Source: Streptomyces sp. B21-083
GTDB taxonomy: Bacteria; Actinomycetota; Actinomycetes; Streptomycetales; Streptomycetaceae
Assembly (NCBI RefSeq): GCF_036898825.1
Contig: NZ_JARUND010000001.1
Coordinates: forward strand, 2,294,001 to 2,358,000
DNA length: 64,000 nucleotides
Direction: 5' to 3'
The notes beneath the pieces are model-generated. The model ran no database searches, had not been told where the DNA came from, and saw nothing but the letters and a program-made list of their open reading frames with translations. Of the stretch, positions 9,151 through 16,800 are shown piece after piece; position 1 is the stretch's first letter; each line of letters begins with the position of its first letter. A program made the position numbers and the translations under genes.

Positions 9151-9416
9151 CGCTTGCCGCTCTTGGACTTCCCGCGGTTCGCACGCGAACCTGCGTAGAT
9201 CCCGATCGCCTGATGCATGCGAAGGTTGCAATATCCCTTCGCCCGAGGTCCTAGGAACCGGCTCGTCCTGGCCACACAGCGCGTCCACGCCCCGGAGTGC
9301 GGGGCCCATCCGATGCCGGCCGCCTTGCCCCGGCTGGTGGGCTGATCGCTCCAGTAGCGCCGTCCTTCGCGGACGATGCGGCGGTTGCCTTTGGCGCGAG
9401 TTGCCACAGCTCTCAC
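9147..9416 (-). CDS. Basic hypothetical protein
   Basis: An 89-residue, strongly basic protein (RAKGNRRIVREGRRYWSDQ; SRANRGKSKSGKR at the end), coupled by GTGA to the gene before it. The charge suggests nucleic-acid contact. No family recognised. Confidence 0.55.
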   Translation of the reverse strand: MRAVATRAKGNRRIVREGRRYWSDQPTSRGKAAGIGWAPHSGAWTRCVARTSRFLGPRAKGYCNLRMHQAIGIYAGSRANRGKSKSGKR

Positions 9417-9619
9417 TCCTTCTGCGGCGCGGGCTCCTGGTCTTGGGGTTCGTCTACCCGGGTGATGCAGGCGACTTGTTCGGTGGGGAGTGCGACGGCG
9501 ATGCCTTGGTCGTCGGTGAGGATGGCCCAGCCGTCGCGGATGTTGAGGGTGAGGGCGGGGTCTTCGATGAGCATGTCGCCGCGCTGGCTGGCTGCATGTT
9601 GGATCAGGTAGGCGGGCAT
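9413..9619 (-). CDS. Hypothetical protein
   Basis: A 68-residue acidic protein from ATG 9619 (MPAYLIQHAASQRGDMLIED). Predicted beta-rich with WAILTDDQGIAVALPTEQV in the middle. Small proteins of this style are common in Streptomyces phage accessory regions. No function can be named. Confidence 0.55.
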   Translation of the reverse strand: MPAYLIQHAASQRGDMLIEDPALTLNIRDGWAILTDDQGIAVALPTEQVACITRVDEPQDQEPAPQKE

Positions 9620-9629
9620 GGTCACCGCC

Positions 9630-9923
9630 TCACAGCAGTCCGGGATGCGCCTCGCCGGGGCGCTTCCGTCCGGGCCGCGGGTTGGCGCGCTGCGCGTCGT
9701 TGCCCTCGCGGCTGCTCTTCGCGTCGTGGCAGGGTCCACACACACCCTGAAGATCGGCATCCCCGTTGAGGTCGGCCTTGGCCACGATGTGATCGCAGAA
9801 CCGGCTGGGCCTCACCGAGCAGATCTTGCAGATCGGGTCCCTCGCGAGGATGCGCGCCCGGATCTTCGGCCACCCTGACGGAAGCCTCGCCTTGCGGTTG
9901 CTTGAGCCCCAGCCTCCGGGCAT
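9630..9923 (-). CDS. HNH endonuclease
   Basis: A 97-residue protein with a classical compact HNH domain: CKICSVRPSRFCDHIVAKADLNGD, then LQGVCGPCHDAKS. Two CxxC pairs bind the structural zinc, and DH in FCDHIV supplies the catalytic His. The start at 9923 has GAGGAG upstream. Such small HNH proteins near terminase genes often assist packaging cleavage in HK97-like phages. Here the terminase lies about 2 kb downstream, so this role is plausible. Confidence 0.9.
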   Translation of the reverse strand: MPGGWGSSNRKARLPSGWPKIRARILARDPICKICSVRPSRFCDHIVAKADLNGDADLQGVCGPCHDAKSSREGNDAQRANPRPGRKRPGEAHPGLL

Positions 9924-9926
9924 GGC

Positions 9927-10130
9927 CTACTCCTCGGGGCTGCGTTCGGTGTTGCTGCTGGGTGACCAGCCTGCGAAGCCGGCGCGCCGGTCGGTGGGGC
10001 TGCTGGCGACGGCGACCCCGTACAGCCGGACGGCTGTCTCTTCGGCTCGCCGGAGTGCGTCGTCGGCGCCGGTGACCTCGACGGTGATCTCGCGGACGCC
10101 GTCGGACAGCTTGACGGTGACGTCAGGCAT
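9927..10130 (-). CDS. Hypothetical protein
   Basis: A 67-residue protein (MPDVTVKLSDGVREITVEVTG...). The first half reads as a beta hairpin followed by a helix (DDALRRAEETAVRLYG). It overlaps the interrupted gene before it by eight bases and ends three bases before the HNH start. No family recognised. Confidence 0.55.
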   Translation of the reverse strand: MPDVTVKLSDGVREITVEVTGADDALRRAEETAVRLYGVAVASSPTDRRAGFAGWSPSSNTERSPEE

Positions 10131-10863
10131 CGGGTGCAGGCCGATCGGTCACGAGCGCGCGCAGCGTGCCGCATTGGTCGTGCGCGACGGGCGCGTTGTC
10201 GGTGCTGCTCCCGGCGTAGGCGGAGCACTCGCCACAGATGGCGCTGCCTCTATGGTCGACGGGCCGGTGGAGGTTGCGGACACGCTCCAGAGCTTCGGCT
10301 TGCGCGCCGCGTTCCTTGCGGAGGCCGCGTGCGGCGTTGCGGATGTCGTCCCAGTCGCGGGTGCGGTCCATGCCGAGGGCGTCGGTGATGGCGGCCTTCT
10401 GCTGGTTCAGCTTGGCTCGCCAGTCCGAGCAGGCGGGGCAGGCGTACAGGTCGCCGCCGTCCCAGGAGCGCCCGTCGATACAGTCGGCGCCGCAGTATCG
10501 GCAGGTGGGCCCTTCGGCTTCCGGTGTGCTCGTCTTCAGGGCCGTTGTGATCTTCCCTTGCGCGGCAAGGATCTCTTCCTGCACCTGCTGGCGGAACGTC
10601 TCGAAGTCGGGCTCGACGCGGATCTTCAGCGGGTATCCGTCGGGGTCGACGGGCGTCTCGTTGGCGGGGATGTCGATGGTGTCTTCGAAGACGAGGACGG
10701 CTCGGGCGCCGGTCTGCTGGGCTGTCGCGAAGCCGAGGTCACAGCGCAGCGCTTCGAACGCGGCGTCGTCCTTGGGCATCTGGTCGATGACGAGCACGAA
10801 CGGCGTGATCATGTCGTCGCCGTGGTGTTCGGTGGGGAGTTCGAGGATTTACAGGCGGGCCAT
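10123..10863 (-). pseudogene. Conserved phage protein interrupted by an in-frame TAA codon
   Basis: The frame opens at ATG 10863, with a good ribosome-binding site (GGAGCCCGCGCC) upstream. It reads MARL, then TAA at 10849-10851, then ILELPTEHHGDDMITPFVLVIDQ and so on to 10123. From memory, relatives in Streptomyces phages begin with a similar LQILELP-type start, so TAA probably replaces CAA (Gln5). A 229-residue product could restart at ATG 10812, but no ribosome-binding site precedes it. The body has two zinc-binding pairs (CRYCGADC, then CPACSDW) and a helical C-terminal half with CGECSAY. Confidence 0.65.
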
Positions 10864-10887
10864 GGCGCGGGCTCCTGTGCGGTGGGG

Positions 10888-11460
10888 TTAGGGCTTCCAG
10901 CGGGGTCCGCGTAGTGCTTCGGGCACGTCGCTGGTGGTGATGGGCACGGTCAGGCGGGCACGTTCGCGGAGGCGCCGCTTCTGTGCCGGTGTCGGTTCGG
11001 GCAGCTCCGGCCGGTCGAGTCCGGCGAGGGTCTCGGGTGTGATGCCGTGGGCGTGCGCGAGGTCGAGCAGCTCGGGGCAGTCGTTGAGGTTGTCGGTGAC
11101 GGGGTCGCAGTAGTCCTGCACCCACTCGACTCCGCATCCGTCGCAGGCTGCCGCGCGGGGAGTGTTCGCCGCCGCAGGGTCGAGCGCGTGTCGGGCGAGG
11201 ATGCGGCGGTCCGCCTCGCAGCGGCGCAGTGCCGCGAAGACGGGCTGTGCGTCCGTGACGTCTTCGCCGATCGGTTCGACGTCGTACTGGGCGATGGTGA
11301 GTTGCGGCCCGTCGGGCGTCTGCTTCACCTCGGTGACGGCCCCGGTGATGACGGGCCCGTCGCCGCTGGGCTTGAAGGCGACACGTCGGCCTTGCAGTTC
11401 GGCGCGCACGCCCGCCTCGACGCGGTCGACTTGCTGGGTGATCCAGGCGTGGAGATCCAT
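10888..11460 (-). CDS. DUF6221-like protein
   Basis: A 190-residue protein with ATG 11460 overlapping the previous stop (TGATG). The pattern RRCEADRRILARH, then CDGCGVEWVQDYC, then NDCPELLDLAHAHGI resembles the actinophage and actinomycete family DUF6221, whose function is unknown. Another likely member lies on the plus strand at 34777-35151. The N-terminal region (residues 1-70) is a separate beta-rich part. Confidence 0.65.
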   Translation of the reverse strand: MDLHAWITQQVDRVEAGVRAELQGRRVAFKPSGDGPVITGAVTEVKQTPDGPQLTIAQYDVEPIGEDVTDAQPVFAALRRCEADRRILARHALDPAAANTPRAAACDGCGVEWVQDYCDPVTDNLNDCPELLDLAHAHGITPETLAGLDRPELPEPTPAQKRRLRERARLTVPITTSDVPEALRGPRWKP

Positions 11461-11741
11461 CACGGCGCCACGTCGGCTTCCTGTGGCTCCTCGGCGGGCT
11501 TACCGAAGAACGCGCCCATGATCTTGCTGAAGGTCTGCTCTGCCTGGTCGGCTAGTTGGTGGCCGCTGGCTTTCTGGATGTAGCCGCTGATCGCGGCGGC
11601 CTGGTCGCGGACTTCGGGCGGTACGGCGTTGAGGACGCCGCTCAGGCAGCCGTCGCTTTTGCCGTGCAGTTCTTCGTGCCGCTGCATGGCGATGACGAGG
11701 TTCCATGCCCACAGGGGCAGGTCGGGTACGGGGGAAGCCAT
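11460..11741 (-). CDS. Hypothetical helical protein
   Basis: A 93-residue protein from ATG 11741 (MASPVPDLPLWAWNLVIAMQRHEE). Mostly alpha-helical with an acidic, Pro-rich tail. The start is preceded by a GGAAGGCCCGCGCCC leader like those of three other genes in this region. No family recognised. Confidence 0.6.
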   Translation of the reverse strand: MASPVPDLPLWAWNLVIAMQRHEELHGKSDGCLSGVLNAVPPEVRDQAAAISGYIQKASGHQLADQAEQTFSKIMGAFFGKPAEEPQEADVAP

Positions 11742-11762
11742 GGGCGCGGGCCTTCCGTGGGT

Positions 11763-11948
11763 TCAGTGCTGGTGGATGCGACGGAGTAGTACGCCAGACC
11801 AGGTCCGGAGTTCGTAGTCGTCGCCGTTGCAGTCCTTGATCAGGCATACGGGCGGGCCCGGGTAGATGCCGCGTTCCGGTTCGGGCGGTTGGCCGATGCC
11901 GAGTTCGCGTTCGAGTTCGGCGATGCGCTGGTAGTCCGGGGTAGGCAT
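11763..11948 (-). CDS. Small protein with PDY-LERELG motif
   Basis: A 61-residue protein. Residues 4-18 (PDYQRIAELERELG) closely match residues 57-70 of the protein at 19264-19560 (PDYAKIERLERELG), which suggests a shared helical contact module. The C-terminal half is a small beta unit (DDYELRTWSGVLL). ATG 11948 has the leader GGAGGCCCGCGCC. Confidence 0.6.
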   Translation of the reverse strand: MPTPDYQRIAELERELGIGQPPEPERGIYPGPPVCLIKDCNGDDYELRTWSGVLLRRIHQH

Positions 11949-11967
11949 GGCGCGGGCCTCCGGCGAG

Positions 11968-12651
11968 TCAGGCGGGGATGACGGCCCGTTCGGCGATGAT
12001 CGCCTGGATGGCGTCGGGATCGCCGGTGGCGTCGACGTAGCGCTGGCAGTGCTGCCCGTTGGCGATGTGCTGGGGGCTGCCGTGGCCGACTTCGGATGGG
12101 TGCCACAGGTGTGTGATGGTGCCCGGGTGGGCGACGGTCGGTCCGAGGAGTGCGTCGGCTGCGATGCGATAGGCGGCGTCCTCGTGCCCCCAGCCGCTGA
12201 ACCGTTCGTCCATGCCACCCGCTCGCCACCAGGCGTCGGGCTGGATGACGATGATGCCGCCGGTTGCCCATTGGTGTTCGAGTTCGGCGGGGCATTGGTC
12301 GGCTGGCGCACCGGCGAGGTGGTCGATGGTGCCGCGTTGGGTGAGGCCTCGGTACCAGGTGTACGGGAGGTGCATGACGCCGTCGGCTGCCGCAGTGATG
12401 GCGGCGTGGAGGGGTTCGGCTTCGACGAGAGTGTCGGCGTCACAGATGACGACGACGTCGGCTCCGGCCGCCTGCGCTTGCCGGACGCCTTCGTTGCGTG
12501 ATCCGGCCCGGGAGAACGGCGTGTGCCCGCTGTCGACGTCGAGATGGATCGCGTCGGGCAGCAGGGCCCGGAGGTGAGCACGGACGACCTCGTGGTGGGC
12601 GTTGCGCTCCGGAGTGCCGGGTCGCCACGGGATGACGACGGCGACGGTCAT
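11968..12651 (-). CDS. Glycosyltransferase, GT-A fold (GT2/GT7-like)
   Basis: A 227-residue protein. The N-terminus VAVVIPWRPGTPERNAHH is typical of GT-A enzymes. VVICDADTLVEAEPLHAA carries the DxD metal-binding motif. RAGGMDERFSGWGHEDAAYR matches the galactosyltransferase-type GWGxED motif, which supplies acceptor-binding and catalytic acid residues. It overlaps the GIY-YIG gene upstream by four bases and belongs to the sugar-gene group at 11.9-16.8 kb. The donor sugar cannot be read from sequence. Confidence 0.85.
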   Translation of the reverse strand: MTVAVVIPWRPGTPERNAHHEVVRAHLRALLPDAIHLDVDSGHTPFSRAGSRNEGVRQAQAAGADVVVICDADTLVEAEPLHAAITAAADGVMHLPYTWYRGLTQRGTIDHLAGAPADQCPAELEHQWATGGIIVIQPDAWWRAGGMDERFSGWGHEDAAYRIAADALLGPTVAHPGTITHLWHPSEVGHGSPQHIANGQHCQRYVDATGDPDAIQAIIAERAVIPA

Positions 12652-13409
12652 CCGGCCTCCGCCAGCACCTGGTCCAGGATGTCCCGGTTGCCACTACGCT
12701 CAGCTCGCTGCAGATCCTCTACCAGTCGGAGGAGCGCCTTGTTTGGGCGGAACCACTCCCCGCCAACTCGCTGCTTGCGGAAGCGCTCGTGATAGTTCGA
12801 CTCGTCCAGTCGATCGCCCGGCGTCGACGCAAGCAGGGTGACTGGCCCAACGGTCATACCCTCGGGCATCTTGCACCCGCCCTGCCCCAGGTTCCTGATT
12901 CGGGCGTGCAGGTTGGTCGTCGTTCCGATCTTGATCAGGCCGTCCCGCTCGACGAAGTACACAACAGACGCTTGACGCAGATCGCGCGCTCGCTCGAAGG
13001 TTTCGCGCTTCACCTGCTGGCCTTTTTCAACAAGCCCGGCGTCACGAATAGCGCGAATGAAGACCTCGCGGTAAGCCTCCGGCAGCGAGACTCGGGACCA
13101 GGGGGACCGAAACTCCGCATAGCTCCTGTTCCAGAGAGCCCGGCGATCTTCATGTCGGTCGCATGCACCGCCACCGTCTGCGCGTAGCTTGCACCGCGTT
13201 CCGTTTTGGTTGATCGCTATGCAGCGCGTCGGTTGCTCGTAGCGGTGCTCGAAGCGCTCCATGTCAGTCAGGTTGTCGCCGAGGTCGTTGTAGACGACCG
13301 AGTCCCAGTCGCACTCAAGGCAACCAATCACTTCTGCCTTTTCGCCATCGAGGCTGACGATCGCGTGATGGCCACGCTCCCAGCGCCTCTTCTCGCAGTG
13401 CTGAATCAC
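12648..13409 (-). CDS. GIY-YIG nuclease of the T5orf172 / MUG113 type
   Basis: A 253-residue protein from GTG 13409, with GGAGGA upstream. The N-terminal part has cysteine pairs (CLECDWDS; CDRHEDRRALW). The C-terminal domain reads VVYFVERDGLIKIGTTTNLH, then NYHERFRKQRVGGEWFRPN: the T5orf172 variant of the GIY-YIG fold, with the usual Glu-x-Phe and GEWF end. It may be a mobile endonuclease lodged inside the sugar cassette. A strong hairpin follows the next gene boundary upstream at 13429-13461. Confidence 0.8.
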   Translation of the reverse strand: MIQHCEKRRWERGHHAIVSLDGEKAEVIGCLECDWDSVVYNDLGDNLTDMERFEHRYEQPTRCIAINQNGTRCKLRADGGGACDRHEDRRALWNRSYAEFRSPWSRVSLPEAYREVFIRAIRDAGLVEKGQQVKRETFERARDLRQASVVYFVERDGLIKIGTTTNLHARIRNLGQGGCKMPEGMTVGPVTLLASTPGDRLDESNYHERFRKQRVGGEWFRPNKALLRLVEDLQRAERSGNRDILDQVLAEAG

Positions 13410-13428
13410 GGCTTCCTCCAGGGAATGC

Positions 13429-13461
13429 GGAAGCCCCGACGCCTGGAACGTCGGGGCTTCC
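13429..13461. terminator. Hairpin terminator, 13-bp perfect stem
   Basis: GGAAGCCCCGACG pairs with CGTCGGGGCTTCC across a 7-base loop. It lies between the methyltransferase stop (13504) and the start of the GIY-YIG gene (13409), so it probably ends the leftward transcript of the sugar genes, or attenuates it. Confidence 0.75.
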
Positions 13462-13503
13462 TTCCCGCCGGGATCAGCGGCGGGCGTATGGGTGGTGGGT
13501 GGA

Positions 13504-14094
13504 TCAGAGGGCGCGCCACAGGCTCCAGGGCAGGTTCGCGTCGACCCGTTCCATCTTGAGTTCGGCAGCAAGTTCGTTCTGCCGCTCAACGCTCCAGGTG
13601 GTGACGTCCAGCCACGCCACGCCCTCTGCCGGTTCGTCGGCGACGGGCCAGTCGAGGGCGAGAATGCCGCCCTTCTTCACGACGGCCCGCAGGTTGCCGA
13701 TCAGGGCTTCGACGGTCGCATAGTCGTGGTGGATGAGGACGGCGAGGCTGTAGACGGCGTCCATCTTGCGGCGCCCGAGATGCTTCGCGAGGTCGCTGCC
13801 GTCGGACTGGAGCGTGGCCATGTCGGGGTCGCGTTCGGCGAGCCCAGCCAGCATGTTCGGCGACGAGTCGACGCCAGTGACGTCGTAGCCGAGCTTCCGG
13901 AGCGGAATGGCGACGCGGCCGTCACCGCACCCGAAGTCCATGACCTTGCACCCGTCGGGCAGGACAGTGCCCAACAGTGCGGCCTGGTTTGCCCCAGACG
14001 CCCAGTAGGCGTCCTCGTCGATACCCCGAGTGGGGTGGATCGAGTTGCGGGCATCGGGCTGATCCCAGGCGGCGATGATGTCTGCGGCGCTCAC
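13504..14094 (-). CDS. SAM-dependent methyltransferase (class I)
   Basis: A 196-residue protein with motif I KVMDFGCGDGRVAIPL (residues 50-65) and the acidic end of strand 2, VTGVDSSPNML. The loop AVLIHHDY replaces the usual motif IV region. The start GTG 14094 overlaps the previous stop by one base. Its position next to the nucleotide-sugar dehydrogenase suggests that it methylates a sugar or its precursor; this is inferred from context. Confidence 0.85.
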   Translation of the reverse strand: MSAADIIAAWDQPDARNSIHPTRGIDEDAYWASGANQAALLGTVLPDGCKVMDFGCGDGRVAIPLRKLGYDVTGVDSSPNMLAGLAERDPDMATLQSDGSDLAKHLGRRKMDAVYSLAVLIHHDYATVEALIGNLRAVVKKGGILALDWPVADEPAEGVAWLDVTTWSVERQNELAAELKMERVDANLPWSLWRAL

Positions 14095-15344
14095 TACTTC
14101 CTCCCTACGCGGATGGTGGTGACGCCCGGCCGGTCGGGCATGTAGCCGTGCGGGTCGATGACCACGGAGCCGGCGGGGATGTCGTACCCGGTGAAGCAGT
14201 CGTGCCTGGTCGTGACGACGTAGACGGCTGGCGTCAGCGCTTCGTCGGTGATGTTGCCGTCGGCGAACGGGTCGTGGTGCTCGACGTCGAGGCCGCGGTC
14301 CCGCAGTTGCTCGGCGAGCAGGAGGCCGGCGGAGCCGTTCACGAGGCTGACGTTCGGCTTGTACGCCTTGCCGAGCAGCGTGATGGGCAGGCCGCTCATG
14401 CGGTGCCAGTGTTCGACGAGGTCGGCGAGCCATGCGGACTGCTGCTCGCGCGCGTTGGAGACGTAGCCCATGAGGTCGACGGACAGGTCGAGGCGGTTGG
14501 CGAGCCAGCTCATGGCCTGGTTGTCGCGTGGGTGGCAGGCTCCGCTGTCTCCCATGCCGCCGCGCATGTAGGCGGGTGAGGTGATGCGGTCGGTGGCGAG
14601 TGCGAGGCCGTCGGCTACGGCGTCACAGTCGGCGCCGGTCTTCTGGCAGATCTCCATGACCATGTTCGCGAACACGATCTTCATGCTGATGAAGCAGTTG
14701 TAGGCGACCTTTGTCAGCTCCGCCGATTCGATCGACACCGCATGGATGGGCCGGTCGTGGACGGTGCGGTACAGGTCGGCGACGTCGGCGATCGCGCCGG
14801 GACTGTCGGAGCCGAGGAGGACGAACTCGGGGTGGAGGAAGTCCTGCACGGTTGTCGACATGGCGATGAAGTAGGGACCGTAGACGAGGCACACGTTCGG
14901 TCCGCACAGCGGTGCGAGGTGGGCACGGGTGGTGCCGGGTAGCACGGTGGAGATGATCACGATGGTGATCTGCTTGCCCTGCTGCTCGGCTGCCTGGGCG
15001 ACGTCGCGGACGGCTTGGATGAGGTAGCCGTACTCGAAGTCGACGGGCTCGTCGACGATCGGCTTCTCGCCGCCGTACCGCGGGTCGTGCGGGGTCTGCA
15101 CGGACACCATGACGATGCCGTCACTCGCTGCGACCACGTCGGCGGGTGACGGCATGACCAGCAGTCGTGCGCCGTTGAGGAGTTCCTCGATGCCCGCCTC
15201 TTCGGGTGACGGTGCGGATCCGTTGAGGATCTGCTGGGCGCGCGGCGACGGGTCGTAGCCGAAGACCTGGTGGCCGCCGTGCTTCGCCAGGGCGAGCGCG
15301 CACGTCAATCCAAGGCGTCCAAGGCCAAGCCAGCCTACGTTCAT
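14094..15344 (-). CDS. Nucleotide-sugar dehydrogenase (UDP-glucose 6-dehydrogenase family)
   Basis: A 416-residue protein with the three-part structure of the UDP-glucose/GDP-mannose dehydrogenase family. The NAD-binding loop GLGRLG is at residues 7-12. The helical dimer region has AELTKVAYNCFISMKI, with Lys212 as the conserved catalytic Lys. RGGMGDSGACHPRDN has Cys270, the likely thiohemiacetal Cys, and Asp274. The C-terminal domain has LLGKAYKPN. It would oxidise a nucleotide sugar to the uronic acid. Full length and all key residues present, so probably active. Such enzymes are uncommon in phages. Confidence 0.9.
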   Translation of the reverse strand: MNVGWLGLGRLGLTCALALAKHGGHQVFGYDPSPRAQQILNGSAPSPEEAGIEELLNGARLLVMPSPADVVAASDGIVMVSVQTPHDPRYGGEKPIVDEPVDFEYGYLIQAVRDVAQAAEQQGKQITIVIISTVLPGTTRAHLAPLCGPNVCLVYGPYFIAMSTTVQDFLHPEFVLLGSDSPGAIADVADLYRTVHDRPIHAVSIESAELTKVAYNCFISMKIVFANMVMEICQKTGADCDAVADGLALATDRITSPAYMRGGMGDSGACHPRDNQAMSWLANRLDLSVDLMGYVSNAREQQSAWLADLVEHWHRMSGLPITLLGKAYKPNVSLVNGSAGLLLAEQLRDRGLDVEHHDPFADGNITDEALTPAVYVVTTRHDCFTGYDIPAGSVVIDPHGYMPDRPGVTTIRVGRK

Positions 15345-16123
15345 CTGGCCGTCTCCTTCTTGCGTAGGACGGCGGCGCAGTACCGCTGATTGGGGGTGAG
15401 GTATGCGAAGCGCTCGATGTCGAAGAGATCGCCGAAGCGCTGTTCGATCCGGGCTTCGCTGTACCAGTCGGCGTATTCGCCGACGAGGTCGAAGTAGCGG
15501 ACGAACTGCCCGAACGCGGGGTGGGTGGTGACGTCATCGGGGGGTTCGGTGCCGGTGGCTTGCCGCCAGCCGTGGTCGCTGTAGACCATGAGCCGCACAC
15601 AACCGCCGGGCCGCAGCAACTCGTGGGCGCGTTCCATGATCTGGCGGGCCCACGGGATGTGGTGGAGGACGCCGTTGCAGTGGAATACGTCGTAGGAGGC
15701 GGGATCGGCGGTGATGTATGGACCCTCGCCCAGCACGCGGTAGATCGTCAACCCGGTCTCGTGCGGGATCTGGTCGGCGTACAGGCCGAGGACCCGCACG
15801 GCGAGGTGGAGGTTCTCCTCGCTGATGTCGGCGAGGTCGACGCGGTTTCCGGCGAGCGCGAGTTCGAGGGCTTCCACGCCGGTGCCGCATCCGAGGTCGA
15901 GGATGTCGAGGCCGCCAGGCTCGTCGAGGCCCATCAGCTCGCGCCACAGGCCGCCGTGGTTGCGCCAGCCCGTGTACCGGGTGGCGCGCATCTGTTCGAC
16001 CAGGTCGCGCAGTTGGTCGTCGGGCAGCGCCAGGAGGTCAGCGGCGGGGATGTAGCCCACGTCATCGACGGGCGGCCGGGACCAGGCTGCGGTCTGGCGC
16101 TCGAAGAAGCCGGGGTCGGTCAC
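15341..16123 (-). CDS. SAM-dependent methyltransferase (class I)
   Basis: A 260-residue protein coupled by ATGA to both neighbours. Motif I is LDILDLGCGTGVEALELALA and the acidic strand-2 end is VDLADISEENLHLA. VFHCNGVLHHIPWARQIMER is the post-I/motif IV region seen in small-molecule and sugar methyltransferases. It sits in the same coupled run as the glycosyltransferase and dehydrogenase, so a sugar substrate is likely, but the exact substrate is unknown. Confidence 0.87.
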   Translation of the reverse strand: MTDPGFFERQTAAWSRPPVDDVGYIPAADLLALPDDQLRDLVEQMRATRYTGWRNHGGLWRELMGLDEPGGLDILDLGCGTGVEALELALAGNRVDLADISEENLHLAVRVLGLYADQIPHETGLTIYRVLGEGPYITADPASYDVFHCNGVLHHIPWARQIMERAHELLRPGGCVRLMVYSDHGWRQATGTEPPDDVTTHPAFGQFVRYFDLVGEYADWYSEARIEQRFGDLFDIERFAYLTPNQRYCAAVLRKKETAR

Positions 16124-16782
16124 GGTGCCCCCAGAAACGTGCGGAGTGCGGTCACGTCGGCGGCGCGTGCGGCTTCCATGGCGGGGCTGCCGTAGTCGGC
16201 GGTGCGGTAGCCGGCCAACGATTCGGCGCGGGTGGCGTCGTCGTGTCCGCCGGTGAGGTCAGCCCGGTCGTGGAGGATGTCGATGTCGACGCGCTCATGC
16301 CGGTCGAGGGTTTGGCCGAGGTATTGGATCCACGAGTCGCAGTGCGGCGACAGGCTGACGTGCCCGAGGTGCCGGGTCCAGGCGGCGGGCCAGATGGGGA
16401 AGGTGTTGCAGGTCGGGATGTCGTTCGATCGCGGCCACAGCACCCTGGGTGCCTGTTCGTGGACGATGCTGTCCCAGCCGTCGGTGAGGATGCGGGCGTC
16501 GTCGTTCCACAGCATCAGCCAGGCGCCGTCGGCCTGTTCGGCAAGCCGGTTGACGTATTCGTGGAGGCGCGGGTAGCCGTAGCGCTCGGGCGCGGTCCAC
16601 ATACTGGCCTGCCACGGTAGATCGACGTCGACGGTGTCGGGGTCGTCCGGGTCGGCTGCGATGAGAATTTGGATGCGGCCGGGCCGGTCGGCCTGGTTCA
16701 GGAGGCTGTCGATGCTTTCCGTGAGGGCTTTGGGCCGGCCTCGGGAGGGCAGCAGTACCGAGATCAGCAGGTCGTCGGCCAT
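16120..16782 (-). CDS. Glycosyltransferase, GT2-like (GT-A fold)
   Basis: A 220-residue protein. The start LISVLLPSRGRPKALTESID is the classic GT2 nucleotide-binding opening. WLMLWNDDARILTDGWD carries the DDA/DxD-type metal site. The C-terminal Ala-rich part is variable. It is first in a coupled run of four genes (16782 to 13504). ATG 16782 has the leader GGAGGCCCGCGCC. It lies immediately downstream of the fibre gene, which makes the fibre a candidate acceptor. Confidence 0.8.
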   Translation of the reverse strand: MADDLLISVLLPSRGRPKALTESIDSLLNQADRPGRIQILIAADPDDPDTVDVDLPWQASMWTAPERYGYPRLHEYVNRLAEQADGAWLMLWNDDARILTDGWDSIVHEQAPRVLWPRSNDIPTCNTFPIWPAAWTRHLGHVSLSPHCDSWIQYLGQTLDRHERVDIDILHDRADLTGGHDDATRAESLAGYRTADYGSPAMEAARAADVTALRTFLGAP

Positions 16783-16800
16783 GGCGCGGGCCTCCTTCGG

